From positions 1 through 33,643 of the forward strand of contig JAAYDI010000187.1 of NCBI GenBank assembly GCA_012729315.1: a DNA stretch of 33,643 nucleotides, given 5' to 3'. The notes beneath the pieces were generated by a model. That model was not told the origin of the DNA. It made no database searches and saw only the letters and a program-made list of their open reading frames with translations. The stretch's first letter is position 1. Every line of letters begins with the position of its first letter. Source of the DNA: Planctomycetaceae bacterium (GTDB taxonomy: Bacteria > Planctomycetota > Planctomycetia > Pirellulales > Pirellulaceae). The position numbers and the translations under genes were made by a program. Positions 1-10,059 of this stretch are shown here, piece after piece.

Positions 1-40
1 ATCTTGAACGCTCATTCATGCCGCAGTGGCTTCCTGGTCC

Positions 41-345
41 TTATTGTCGATGGTAAACACGACTACGTGCTGCGCTCGTGCTCTGCCACTGCCGCGCGAA
101 AACCACCCGAAATCCGTGAACGGTTACAAAATATGCAACGTTGGAGTTATGCTTTTCGTGAATGTTCGCCGCCTTCATCGCCTTGGCAGACCCCATGTGT
201 TGCGCCATACAGCAAACCCAGGTGCAGTGCAGCCCCGCCTCCGTGTCTAACTGCGTGCAGGTATAAGTGTAGCTGGAGGCACTCCGAACGTTTGCCCAGG
301 TGGCGTCATAGGTTGACCACGAGTGGTACTCGTTTGGTGCGATGA
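41..345 (-). pseudogene. Degenerate RHS-repeat core remnant
   Basis: On the minus strand one frame stays open from the stop codon of the glycosyltransferase gene (356-358) to a TAA at 41-43, but it has no usable start codon. Its translation contains NEYHSWSTYDA, then SSYTYTCTQLDTEAGLH and CMAQHMG. These resemble the RHS-associated core pattern (YDa-G-vrs, Y-yTGrqlD-EtGLyyyraRyy, lGrf) with the key glycines and aromatic residues eroded. I read it as the remnant of an RHS/YD-repeat protein core, a family often found as orphan tips downstream of toxin or adhesin genes and common in planctomycetes. The resemblance is by eye only, and the rest of the frame shows no recognisable motif. It could also be a chance open frame. 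Confidence 0.4.
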
Positions 346-355
346 GGAACGCGGG

Positions 356-1882
356 TCACTCGCACACGAGCCGCGCGATTCTCAGTGTGCCGAGTCGCTG
401 CGATTCGCACGGGCGGGCCGCCAGCTGGCATGCGAGGGTCTCAAGGATCGGTTGGGCTGTCCGGTCTGATGCGCGGATCACCACCCAGGCGCCGCCAGAC
501 GCGTCAAGATGCTGGCGGAGTTCCGGCGTGAGACACACCGTACAGCGAGTCGGCAGCGGCACGAGCGGTGTAGCCTGGAGTTGATACAGGCCCCGCAGCG
601 GGAACAGGCAGTACTGCTCCAGCTCGGCGTCCGTGCCGGGTACGACGGCGGCGTCCTCCAGCAGCCCGGGGCAGAGCAGCACGGGCAACGGATCGGCCGG
701 CCAGCGCTGGTTGAGCCAGCTCACCAGCACATTCCACGGTTCATCCCGATCGCCGATCCACCGGCCGTCTGTGGTCCACTGCACCAACATGCCGCTCCCG
801 GCCAGCGTGCTTACGACGACCACCAGGCTGATAAGCAGCCGATACGCGCGACTCGTGAAACTCGCCTGGCACAGCGCCGCAAAGACGATGGCGGCCAGCA
901 ACGAAATGACGAGGTACCGCAACATCGCCAGCGCTGCCAAGCCAGTCCACGTGCCGGCAAAGGCCCAGAGCGGCGGCAGCATCAGCCAGCAGACGGTGCA
1001 GGCGGCCGGCAGCGAGCGCCAGCGGAAACCGGACCGCGTCAGCCGCAGTCCGATCCCCACGGCCAGCCCCAGCACGGGCACCAGCACGAACGCCAGGAAA
1101 TCGAGTTGCAGCCCGAGCGCCGGCCAGCCGGGGACGATGCGCGACCAGTTCTGCCGCTGCTGAGCGACCTGCAGCACATGTTGCAGGGCGGGCATCATCA
1201 GCAGACCGGTGGCCAGGGCATCGAGGGCCGCGGCCCGCAGTCGATAGGCGGGGCGGGGCGCGCCCCACGCCCACCAGCCGACCAGGCAGACCGCCTCGGC
1301 CAGCAGAAACAGGAAGCTCGTGTAGTGCAGGTAGAACAGCCAGGCGGCCCCAACCACCAGCACCATGCGGCGGGCCCGCGTCGGGCGCTGCACAAGCTCC
1401 ACAAACAGCGCCGCGTGCGCGACCGCAGAAAGTTGCAGCAGTGCGTACGGCCGCGCCTCCTGCGCATAAAAGATGCAGTCACGACTGATGGCCACCAGCA
1501 GCGCCGCGAACAGCCCGGACGCCACGCTGCGACTCCAGTGCCAAACCAGCGCATACGTGCCCAGGATCAGCCCGATCCCGGCCGCCAGCGAGATCAGCCG
1601 CAGCGTCCACTCGTGATGGCCCAGCAGCTGAACCACGCCCCACACCAGCCCGAAGTACAGCGGGCTCTGGTTCCCGGCCCGCGCCCGGTCGGCCACCGCT
1701 CCGGCACCGTCCGCCACGACCCACGACGTGTGCAGCTCGTCCAGCCACAGACTCTCGTGCACCTGCGCACAGCGCAACCATGCGCCGAGCAGCACCAACG
1801 GGATCAGCCACGGCACCGCGCACCACCTGGCGGGACGGGCTGAGGGTGAAACCAGGTTAGTGCCCAGGGCGATGTCGTTCAC
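356..1882 (-). CDS. GT-C / GT39-type membrane glycosyltransferase
   Basis: This is a polytopic inner-membrane protein of about 508 residues with roughly ten hydrophobic segments. Just after the first membrane helix it has SLWLDELHTSW, the Asp-Glu pair typical of the first extracytoplasmic loop of GT-C enzymes (ArnT/PMT, GT39), which transfer sugars from polyprenyl-phosphate donors. Donor and acceptor cannot be told from sequence. The frame extends upstream to a TTG at 1993, but that would overlap the preceding gene by 47 bp and the added residues look non-coding. A GTG at 1882 gives a short N-terminus before the first helix and is my choice, although its ribosome-binding site is weak. It is the last gene of a minus-strand set with a P-loop protein and a single-TM protein, which suggests glycan decoration or exopolysaccharide synthesis. 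Confidence 0.72.
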   Translation of the reverse strand: MNDIALGTNLVSPSARPARWCAVPWLIPLVLLGAWLRCAQVHESLWLDELHTSWVVADGAGAVADRARAGNQSPLYFGLVWGVVQLLGHHEWTLRLISLAAGIGLILGTYALVWHWSRSVASGLFAALLVAISRDCIFYAQEARPYALLQLSAVAHAALFVELVQRPTRARRMVLVVGAAWLFYLHYTSFLFLLAEAVCLVGWWAWGAPRPAYRLRAAALDALATGLLMMPALQHVLQVAQQRQNWSRIVPGWPALGLQLDFLAFVLVPVLGLAVGIGLRLTRSGFRWRSLPAACTVCWLMLPPLWAFAGTWTGLAALAMLRYLVISLLAAIVFAALCQASFTSRAYRLLISLVVVVSTLAGSGMLVQWTTDGRWIGDRDEPWNVLVSWLNQRWPADPLPVLLCPGLLEDAAVVPGTDAELEQYCLFPLRGLYQLQATPLVPLPTRCTVCLTPELRQHLDASGGAWVVIRASDRTAQPILETLACQLAARPCESQRLGTLRIARLVCE

Positions 1883-1946
1883 ATTCCCAAGTATAACTGC
1901 ACCGGGTCCCACCCCGAACCGAAAACGTCTGTCAGAGACCGGTCTA

Positions 1947-3341
1947 TCAGGGACCGGCTGGCACGGCCAGCGCGAAGTTTTCCACGATGCCAACGGCCCG
2001 CACGCCCATCGAGCGGACGCGCGTCACCGCCGCCAGGCACGTGACCTCGGCCGTGGTCCGGATGTCCCGCACGACCAGCGCCATGTCGACTTGACACGCG
2101 CCGCTGACCGGCGCCGGTGACGGCACCCTCGCCGCGACCGGCAGTGTGTCCAGCACGATCAGGTCGAACGCGTGTTGCAGCTTCTGCAGCACGGTCGTCA
2201 GCGCCGGATCGTCCCAGCGTCCGGACAGCGACGGGTCGGGGCCGGACAGCGGAAACAAGGTCACCCGATCCTCGAGCGAGGCAACGGCCGCCTCGCACAG
2301 CGGCTGTCCACTGCGGACGACCTGCAGCCAATCGCACGGCGCGTCCAGCCCCATCTGGCTGGCCAGTTGCGGGTTCGCGGCATCGGCGTCCAGTAACGCC
2401 ACGCGGCAGCCGGCCGTCGCAGCACTGCGGGCCAGCGACAGAGCGAGCGTGGTGCGCCCCTCCTGCCGCCCGAAACTGGTGATGGCAATGATCTTCAGAC
2501 CGTCCTGCACGGCCATGTACAGCTCGGCGCCAGACTGCGTCAGCTTCCGGCCGCTGGCCTCGTCCAGCCGTTTGCACAGACTGGGCCAGCGGAACGCGTC
2601 CACTTCCCAGGCCGGGGTAAACCGCTCCGGCACGGTGGGCTCGGCGCTACCCAACAACGCTGCGGCCTCCGCGCTGGTCAGCCCGGGGGCGGGCGGCACA
2701 GCCGCCGACTCGCCGCCCGGCAGCACCACCGCGTCCACGGCACTCGCCCGTGTCATGATCGCCGCCAAGTCCTGGTCCAGACCGCTGGCCGGAGCCGCCG
2801 ACTCGTCGGCCACCAGTCGCATCTCCGCGGCCGGCGCGCCGGGCACACCGGGCTCCAGGTCAAGGCACTCCAGACAGCTCACTTGTTCCGATTGCAGATC
2901 GGGCCGGTATGCCTGCGGCACCGCCATCAACACCAGAGGCTTGATCGCCGCCACCACCGGATCCTCTTCCGCAGCCGCCGGGGCGGGAGGCAGCGTCTGG
3001 CGATTGGCCTGCAAGGCTTCAGCCAACGCCTGCAACCGGTCCTCGACAACTACCTGCACGGATGGAGACGTGCCCAGGTCCTGCGGCTGATACGACTGTA
3101 CCTGCTCCACGGCCGGCATGATGATGTGCGCAGTCGACTGGCCGGCAACACGTGACGTCGGCCGGTCAATGCGGTACCGCAAACCGCGTGACTCGGCACT
3201 GGGCAGCACCAAGGCGGCCGATGCAACTCCCCTGTCCGGCGGCTGGCTCTGACGGCCGGCTGTCGTCGACTTTGACTCCCCACACGCAACGGGGGCATGC
3301 TTGGCATAGGCCTTGGTGTAGGCCTGGTCCGCAGTGTTCAT
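1947..3341 (-). CDS. BY-kinase/ParA-like P-loop ATPase, exopolysaccharide type
   Basis: 464 residues. The first ~240 are low-complexity, Ala/Pro-rich and without membrane segments. The C-terminal ~190 form a MinD/ParA/CpsD-type nucleotide-binding domain: P-loop SFGRQEGRTT (289-298), Walker A' VALLDAD (314-320) and Walker B LIVLD (394-398). The P-loop follows the CpsD/Wzc pattern, but the usual GKT lysine is Arg (GRTT). The C-terminus has no tyrosine cluster, so tyrosine autokinase activity is doubtful. WEVDAFRWP (245-253) lies just before the ATPase domain. It has no Wzz-like membrane part of its own; the single-TM protein encoded 41 bp upstream could serve as partner. The ATG at 3341 follows a weak AGGT. 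Family membership is well supported, but the role in polysaccharide export is inferred from the adjacent glycosyltransferase gene. Confidence 0.75.
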   Translation of the reverse strand: MNTADQAYTKAYAKHAPVACGESKSTTAGRQSQPPDRGVASAALVLPSAESRGLRYRIDRPTSRVAGQSTAHIIMPAVEQVQSYQPQDLGTSPSVQVVVEDRLQALAEALQANRQTLPPAPAAAEEDPVVAAIKPLVLMAVPQAYRPDLQSEQVSCLECLDLEPGVPGAPAAEMRLVADESAAPASGLDQDLAAIMTRASAVDAVVLPGGESAAVPPAPGLTSAEAAALLGSAEPTVPERFTPAWEVDAFRWPSLCKRLDEASGRKLTQSGAELYMAVQDGLKIIAITSFGRQEGRTTLALSLARSAATAGCRVALLDADAANPQLASQMGLDAPCDWLQVVRSGQPLCEAAVASLEDRVTLFPLSGPDPSLSGRWDDPALTTVLQKLQHAFDLIVLDTLPVAARVPSPAPVSGACQVDMALVVRDIRTTAEVTCLAAVTRVRSMGVRAVGIVENFALAVPAGP

Positions 3342-3382
3342 GATGTGACCTATCGTCTCGTCCGGAATACGGGCTTGTCGTG

Positions 3383-4243
3383 TTAGCGCTGCTGATACTT
3401 TGCGTCCGGTAAACTGCGCTCCGCGTTGCGGAACAGACTGCCGTCGGTCGCCGGTGGCCAGCCGACCTCTGCCGCACCGGCACTGGCCGGCTGCACCATG
3501 TCGTCCACACCCGTGGAGGGATAACTGCTGAAAATACCCCCTGCGTCCTGCTCGGCCCCGTCGGCATACCCCACCGCCTCCGGCGCGACCGGGGGGTTCC
3601 GCTCCAGCACTACGTCACTGGGCTCAAAAGGCTGAGCCGACAGGGCGTTGGCCGCCGGTGCCAGTTCCGGCAGGCTGGGAAAGACGTCCGCGGCCGGTGT
3701 CTGTAACGGCTGACGCAGTTGCAAATCCTCGTTCAGGTCCGGAATTCCCACATGCTGATCCCGACTCGGCACCGCTTTGCCTCGCGGAGCCTGATTCCAT
3801 TCCTTGACCGTGACGATGATGGTGAATAAGACACCGGCCAACACCACCGCCCAGAGCAGCTGACCAGCGCCCCCGGACGATCGAGCTGGGGTGGGCCTGG
3901 GGGTACCCCGGCCCGCGTGACCGTTGCCGGTGGGCGCTGCCGCGCACTGAGTTCCCGTACTCCGCAGCATCTCAAGACGAGCGTCGATGGACTGCGGGTC
4001 AGCAGCCGTCACACTCGGCGCAGTCACCGCAGCCGGCATGTGTCCAGCTTCCCGTTCCCGAGAGCTGCCTACCGCTGCCACCTGAGGACGGGCTGTGGCC
4101 AGATCGGGCAGACGAATCAACACCGGGAGGTTCTCTGAACCATAAACTTCCCGCCCTGCAGCGGCTGCCCGCGTACGCCGCGTCTTGACCTCCGCAACCG
4201 GTGCCGTATCGTCCTGAGTGGATAACCGATGTGGTGTGCTCAT
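3383..4243 (-). CDS. Single-TM hypothetical protein, envelope operon
   Basis: 286 residues from the ATG at 4243; an upstream in-frame GTG at 4288 would add 15 residues. I do not recognise the family. The N-terminal ~125 residues are hydrophilic and rich in Arg, Ala and Pro. One clear membrane helix follows (LLWAVVLAGVLFTIIVTV, about 129-146), then an acidic, Pro-rich tail of about 140 residues that is probably periplasmic. There is no signal peptide, so a bitopic inner-membrane topology with the N-terminus inside is likely. It is the first gene of the minus-strand set, 41 bp upstream of the P-loop protein, and may act as that protein's membrane partner, as Wzz-like adaptors do for CpsD-type ATPases. 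There is no sequence similarity to Wzz that I can see. Confidence 0.6.
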   Translation of the reverse strand: MSTPHRLSTQDDTAPVAEVKTRRTRAAAAGREVYGSENLPVLIRLPDLATARPQVAAVGSSREREAGHMPAAVTAPSVTAADPQSIDARLEMLRSTGTQCAAAPTGNGHAGRGTPRPTPARSSGGAGQLLWAVVLAGVLFTIIVTVKEWNQAPRGKAVPSRDQHVGIPDLNEDLQLRQPLQTPAADVFPSLPELAPAANALSAQPFEPSDVVLERNPPVAPEAVGYADGAEQDAGGIFSSYPSTGVDDMVQPASAGAAEVGWPPATDGSLFRNAERSLPDAKYQQR

Positions 4244-4641
4244 GCCCAAACGTCCATGTTTAGCTGGCGGTAGTAACGTCCCGCGCACGCGGTACGCGGC
4301 ACGCGTCCGAGCGTGTCACGTCGTACCCCTGTTATCGGTTCCGATTATGACGGCCTTGAGCTTCAGCGAGATTTTATCGCTTAAATTTTCTGCGCACTTC
4401 GCGCAGGCTGGGAAGAACAAGAAACCCTGATAAGCCCAGATATCATTGTCCGTTTGCCAAGCATCTGGAATACTTGAGAGGCTGCGTTCCGGCAATCGTT
4501 GTCAGTCGCGCCAGCTCCGGTTACTCCTACAGACACAGACAATTCCCGTCAACATCAGCCAGCGTCAACATCAGCCGGCCCGCCCTTTGACGCCGTCCGA
4601 CGTCGGGTGCCTGCCGGCGGCCAGTCTTTGAAGTCAATCGC
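4244..4641. other. Divergent intergenic region upstream of metH
   Basis: About 400 bp lie between the divergent minus-strand operon and metH. It has an A/T-rich core (about 4340-4390) followed by a perfect 6-bp hairpin with a 5-nt loop (CTGCGC/GCGCAG, 4390-4406). I find no convincing consensus promoter, though both directions must start here. I also see no B12-box, S-box or SAH-riboswitch core in front of metH. Short open frames in the region look non-coding. Confidence 0.5.
4548..4576 (+). repeat. 13-bp direct repeat upstream of metH
   Basis: GTCAACATCAGCC occurs at 4548-4560 and again at 4564-4576, a 16-bp period. Two identical boxes about one and a half helical turns apart, 65 bp before the metH start, could be a regulator site or a simple local duplication. 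Confidence 0.6.
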
Positions 4642-7600
4642 ATGCCAGCAGTCCCCGGTTCTCTGGTTCGCCAGCAGTTAGAGCAGTTGATGAACGAGCG
4701 CATCCTGGTCCTGGACGGGGCCATGGGAACAACCGTTTTTGCGCTGGGCATCGACGAAGCCTCCATGCGGGGGGATCGCCTGAAGAACCATCACAAGGAC
4801 CTGAAGAATTTCGTCGACATTCTCTGTCTGACGCGGCCGGAGATAGTGACGGAGATTCATCGGCAGTACCTGGCGGCGGGCGCGGACATCATTGAGACGA
4901 ACACATTTGGTTCGAGTCCGGTTGGGATGGAGGAGTATGCGCTGCCGGCCGGGACGATGCGGGAGATCAACCTGGCTGCGGCGGCGTGTGCGCGGCGGGC
5001 GGCCGACGAGTTTATGGCGTGTGAGCCGGGTCGACCGCGGTTTGTTGCCGGTTCGATTGGCCCGACGGCCAAGACGGCCTCGATGAGTCCGCGTGTGGAG
5101 GACCCCGGATATCGGGCGGTGACGTTTGACCAGCACGTGGAGTCGTATTACGCGCAGGTGGCGGCCCTGGTTGAGGGGGGGGTCGACATTCTATTCCCGG
5201 AGACCACCTTTGACACGCTCAACCTGAAGGCCTGCCTGTTCGCGATAGCCCGGTATTTCGAGGAGCGGGGGGTGGAGTTGCCGGTGATGGCCTCGGTCAC
5301 GATCACGGATCGGGCGGGGCGCACGTTGTCGGGTCAGACGATCGAGGCGTTCTGGAATTCGATTTCGCATTTCCCTTTGTTGAGCGTGGGGATCAACTGT
5401 GCATTAGGTCCTGGGCAGATGCGGCCGTACGTGGAGGAGTTGTCGAAGATTGCGCCGGTGTATATCAGTTGTCATCCGAACGCGGGACTGCCGAACGAGT
5501 TTGGTGGATTCGACCTGACTCCGCGGGAGATGGCGGCCACGCTGCGGGAGTTTGCGGCCAACGGCTGGCTCAACGTGGTGGGGGGCTGTTGCGGCACGAC
5601 GCCGCGTTACATCGAGGCGATTGCCGGTGCCGTGCAGGGGCTGGCGCCGCGCCGCCTGCCGCAGATCGAACGGTTCACGCGGCTCAGTGGCCAGGAGGCC
5701 TTGACGTTCCGCCCGGACGCGAACTTCATCATGATCGGGGAGCGGACGAACGTCACGGGATCTCGCCGCTTTGCCCGACTGATCCGCGAGGAGCGATTTG
5801 ACGAGGCGTTGGCGGTCGCGCGGGAGCAGGTGGAAGCGGGCGCCAGCGTGCTGGACGTGAACATGGACGACGCGTTGCTGGACGGCGAGTCCATGATGAC
5901 GCGGTTTCTCAACTTGATTGCCGCGGAACCGGACATCAACCGGGTCCCGGTGATGATCGACAGCTCCAAATGGTCGGTGCTCGAAGCGGGGCTCAAGTGC
6001 ACGCAGGGCAAGTCGATCGTCAATTCGATCAGTTTGAAGGACGGGGAGGCGGAGTTCCTGCGGCGGGCGGCCTTGATTCGCCGCTACGGCGCGGCGGTCG
6101 TGGTGATGGCGTTCGACGAGTCGGGGCAGGCGGTGGAGGTGGAAGACAAGGTGCGTATCTGCCACCGCGCCTACGAGCTGCTGACACAGCGCATCGGGTT
6201 CCCGCCGGAGGACATCATCTTCGATCCCAACGTCCTGACCGTCGCGACGGGGATCAAGGAGCACGACAACTACGCGTTGTATTTCGTGGAGGCGACACGG
6301 CGTCTGAAACAGGAGTTGCCGGGGGTGATGGTCTCGGGGGGGATCAGCAACGTGTCGTTTGCTCTGCGGGGGAACGACACGGTACGGGAAGCGATGCACG
6401 CGGCGTTCCTGTACCGCGCGATCCAGGCCGGACTGGACATGGGCATCGTCAACGCCGGGCAGCTGGCGGTCTACGAGGAGATTCCGCAGGCGTTGTTAGA
6501 GCGTGTGGAGGACGCGTTGTGGAACCGCCATCCGGACGCGACGGAGCGGCTGGTGGCGTATGCCGAGACGGTGAAGGACCGCGGTCCGCAGCGGACGGGG
6601 GAGGACCTGGCGTGGCGTGCCGCGGGTGTGGCTCAGCGGCTGGCTCACTCGCTGATCAAGGGGATCGACAAGTACATCGAGCAGGACGTGGAGGAAGCGC
6701 GCCGCGCCAGCAGCCGCTGCCTGGACGTGATCGAAGGCCCGCTGATGGACGGCATGCAGCAGGTCGGGGATCTGTTCGCGGCCGGCAAGATGTTCCTCCC
6801 GCAGGTGGTGAAGACCGCGCGGGTCATGAAGAAGGCGGTGGCCTATCTGCTCCCCTACCTGGAAGCGGAGAAGCAGCAGCAGGCGGATGCGCCGGGGCGC
6901 CGCACGCGCGGCACCATCGTGCTGGCCACGGTCAAGGGGGACGTGCACGACATCGGCAAGAACATCGTGGGGGTCGTGCTGGCCTGCAACAACTACGAGA
7001 TCATCGACCTGGGGGTGATGGTTCCCTGCGAGCGGATCCTGGAGCAGGCCCGTGCGGTCTCGGCCGATCTGATCGGCCTGTCCGGACTCATCACGCCCAG
7101 TCTCGAAGAGATGGTCCATGTGGCGGCGGAGATGGAACGGGTGGGGCTGAACGTCCCGCTGTTGATCGGCGGTGCGACGACCAGCGAGCGGCACACGGCC
7201 GTGCGGATCGCGCCGCACTATTCGGGCCCCACGCTGCACGTGCGCGACGCGTCGCGGACGCCGGGGATCGTGGATCGGCTGATCAACCCTCAGCTGGCCC
7301 CGGCCCTGATCGCGGAGAACCGCCGCAAACAGCAGCAGCTGGTCGCATCTTACGAACAGCACCAGCTCAAGCTGGTCCCGTACCAGGAGGCCTGCGCGCG
7401 GCGTCTGCAACTGCAATGGGACGCCACCACCATCGACACTCCCGCCTTTCTCGGCACTCGGGTCCTGGACCCGATCGGCCTGGACACGCTCGTCCCGTAC
7501 ATCGACTGGTCACCGTTCTTCATGGCCTGGGATCTGACCGGGAAGTACCCGCGGATCTTCGACGATCCGCGGATTGGAGCCAGCGCACGGGAGCTGTTCG

Positions 7601-8346
7601 ACCAGGCGCAGGTGATGCTGGAGGAGCTGGTAACGCAGCAGCGGCTGGAGGCCCGTGCGGTGTACGGATTCTGGCCGGCCGGGGCGGTGGGGGACGACAT
7701 CGTGCTGTGGCGCGATACGCAGCGTACCGAGGAACTGGCGCGGCTGCACACGCTGCGTCAGCAGTGGGAGAAGCGGGGGCAGAGCGACTTCCGGGCGCTG
7801 GCCGACTTCGTGGCCCCGTGCGATTCCGGCTGGCACGACTATGTGGGTGCCTTTGCGCTCACCACCGGACACGGCGTCGAGCAGCTCGTGGCGCACTACG
7901 AGGCGCAGCACGACGATTATCGCGCGATCATGGTCAAGGCCCTGGCCGATCGGCTGGCCGAGGCGTGCGCGGAATGGCTGCACGAGCGGGTCCGGCGCGA
8001 ATGGGGCTACGGCCGCGGCGAATGCCTCACCAATGAGGACCGGATTGCCGAGCGCTATCGCGGCATCCGTCCCGCTCCCGGCTATCCGGCCCAGCCGGAC
8101 CACACGGAAAAACAGATCCTGTTTGACCTGCTGCAGGCCCCGCAGCGCATCGGCGTGGAGCTGACCGAGACGCTTGCCATGCAGCCGGCCGCGAGCATCT
8201 GCGGGATCTACTTTGCGCACCCCAGTGCGCGGTACTTCGCCATCGCCCGCGTGGCGCGCGATCAGGTGGAGCAGTACGCCGCGCGCAAAGGGATGCCGGT
8301 GGCCGAGGTGGAGAAGTGGCTCCGCCCATATCTCGCCTACGACTGA
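4642..8346 (+). CDS. metH: Cobalamin-dependent methionine synthase
   Basis: 1234 residues, full length for MetH, which transfers the methyl group of 5-methyltetrahydrofolate to homocysteine through cobalamin. The homocysteine domain (about 1-335) carries the zinc cysteines Cys253 (GINCALG) and Cys316/Cys317 (GGCCGTT). The pterin domain (about 350-620) begins near [13 protein letters not shown]. The cobalamin cap and Rossmann domains follow (about 650-890) with DVHDIG at 767-772, where His769 is the lower cobalt ligand. The C-terminal SAM-dependent reactivation domain has Arg1143 and the GYP segment of [15 protein letters not shown]; the usual cysteine of GYPACP is Gln here. The cell therefore needs B12. 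All four modules are present in one chain. The ATG at 4642 gives a natural N-terminus ([20 protein letters not shown]), although no strong ribosome-binding site precedes it. Confidence 0.98.
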   Translation: MPAVPGSLVRQQLEQLMNERILVLDGAMGTTVFALGIDEASMRGDRLKNHHKDLKNFVDILCLTRPEIVTEIHRQYLAAGADIIETNTFGSSPVGMEEYALPAGTMREINLAAAACARRAADEFMACEPGRPRFVAGSIGPTAKTASMSPRVEDPGYRAVTFDQHVESYYAQVAALVEGGVDILFPETTFDTLNLKACLFAIARYFEERGVELPVMASVTITDRAGRTLSGQTIEAFWNSISHFPLLSVGINCALGPGQMRPYVEELSKIAPVYISCHPNAGLPNEFGGFDLTPREMAATLREFAANGWLNVVGGCCGTTPRYIEAIAGAVQGLAPRRLPQIERFTRLSGQEALTFRPDANFIMIGERTNVTGSRRFARLIREERFDEALAVAREQVEAGASVLDVNMDDALLDGESMMTRFLNLIAAEPDINRVPVMIDSSKWSVLEAGLKCTQGKSIVNSISLKDGEAEFLRRAALIRRYGAAVVVMAFDESGQAVEVEDKVRICHRAYELLTQRIGFPPEDIIFDPNVLTVATGIKEHDNYALYFVEATRRLKQELPGVMVSGGISNVSFALRGNDTVREAMHAAFLYRAIQAGLDMGIVNAGQLAVYEEIPQALLERVEDALWNRHPDATERLVAYAETVKDRGPQRTGEDLAWRAAGVAQRLAHSLIKGIDKYIEQDVEEARRASSRCLDVIEGPLMDGMQQVGDLFAAGKMFLPQVVKTARVMKKAVAYLLPYLEAEKQQQADAPGRRTRGTIVLATVKGDVHDIGKNIVGVVLACNNYEIIDLGVMVPCERILEQARAVSADLIGLSGLITPSLEEMVHVAAEMERVGLNVPLLIGGATTSERHTAVRIAPHYSGPTLHVRDASRTPGIVDRLINPQLAPALIAENRRKQQQLVASYEQHQLKLVPYQEACARRLQLQWDATTIDTPAFLGTRVLDPIGLDTLVPYIDWSPFFMAWDLTGKYPRIFDDPRIGASARELFDQAQVMLEELVTQQRLEARAVYGFWPAGAVGDDIVLWRDTQRTEELARLHTLRQQWEKRGQSDFRALADFVAPCDSGWHDYVGAFALTTGHGVEQLVAHYEAQHDDYRAIMVKALADRLAEACAEWLHERVRREWGYGRGECLTNEDRIAERYRGIRPAPGYPAQPDHTEKQILFDLLQAPQRIGVELTETLAMQPAASICGIYFAHPSARYFAIARVARDQVEQYAARKGMPVAEVEKWLRPYLAYD

Positions 8347-8381
8347 CCGCCGGCGTTCCGTGTCCGACGGCTGGCGGCTGA

Positions 8382-9875
<1,494 letters not shown>

Positions 9876-10015
9876 CTTCGCGATAAAGAACAGCGGACAA
9901 GCGGACAGCCGGCGCAAGGTGCCACACGGCCACATTCCTGAATTCCTGAATTCCTGAATTCCTAAATTCCTGAATTCCTCTGGTCCCTTTCCCAAGACAG
10001 TGCGTTCCTGCACCT
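9876..10015. repeat. Dispersed octamer-repeat element, copy A
   Basis: This 140-bp element starts directly after the thiC stop codon. The left arm (9876-9912) contains two tandem AGCGGACA octamers and matches the left arm of copy B at 18469-18505 base for base. The centre (9934-9979) is an array of GAATTCCT octamers (one unit is AAATTCCT), each full unit holding the palindrome GAATTC. The right arm (9980-10015, CTGGTCCC...TTCCTGCACCT) is nearly identical to the end of copy B. Both copies have the same orientation and each lies just upstream of the next gene. I find no terminal inverted repeats or transposase. Confidence 0.8.
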
Positions 10016-10023
10016 GGGCGACC

Positions 10024-10053
10024 TTGTTGGCTGGCCGGTGGATCGGCCATAAT
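10024..10053 (+). promoter_or_regulatory. Putative promoter for the MFS transporter gene
   Basis: A -35-like TTGTTG (10024-10029) and a -10-like CATAAT (10048-10053) are separated by 18 bp. The -10 ends only 6 bp before the ATG at 10060, so a transcript from here would be leaderless or nearly so. Confidence 0.4.
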
Positions 10054-10059
10054 ACGCTC

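Noticed and set aside
509-1843. 444-residue plus-strand frame opposite the glycosyltransferase
   Set aside because: It is Gln/Arg/His-rich without motifs, whereas the minus strand gives a polytopic protein with the GT-C DE motif.
4390-4406. Hairpin CTGCGC/GCGCAG as a terminator
   Set aside because: There is no T-tract on either strand directly after the stem.
4218-4430. 70-residue plus-strand frame upstream of metH
   Set aside because: It overlaps the start of the minus-strand operon, has no ribosome-binding site and shows no recognisable domain.
5970-8036. 688-residue plus-strand frame overlapping metH
   Set aside because: It is a long frame shadow of high-GC metH, with Arg/Gly-rich composition and no domain.
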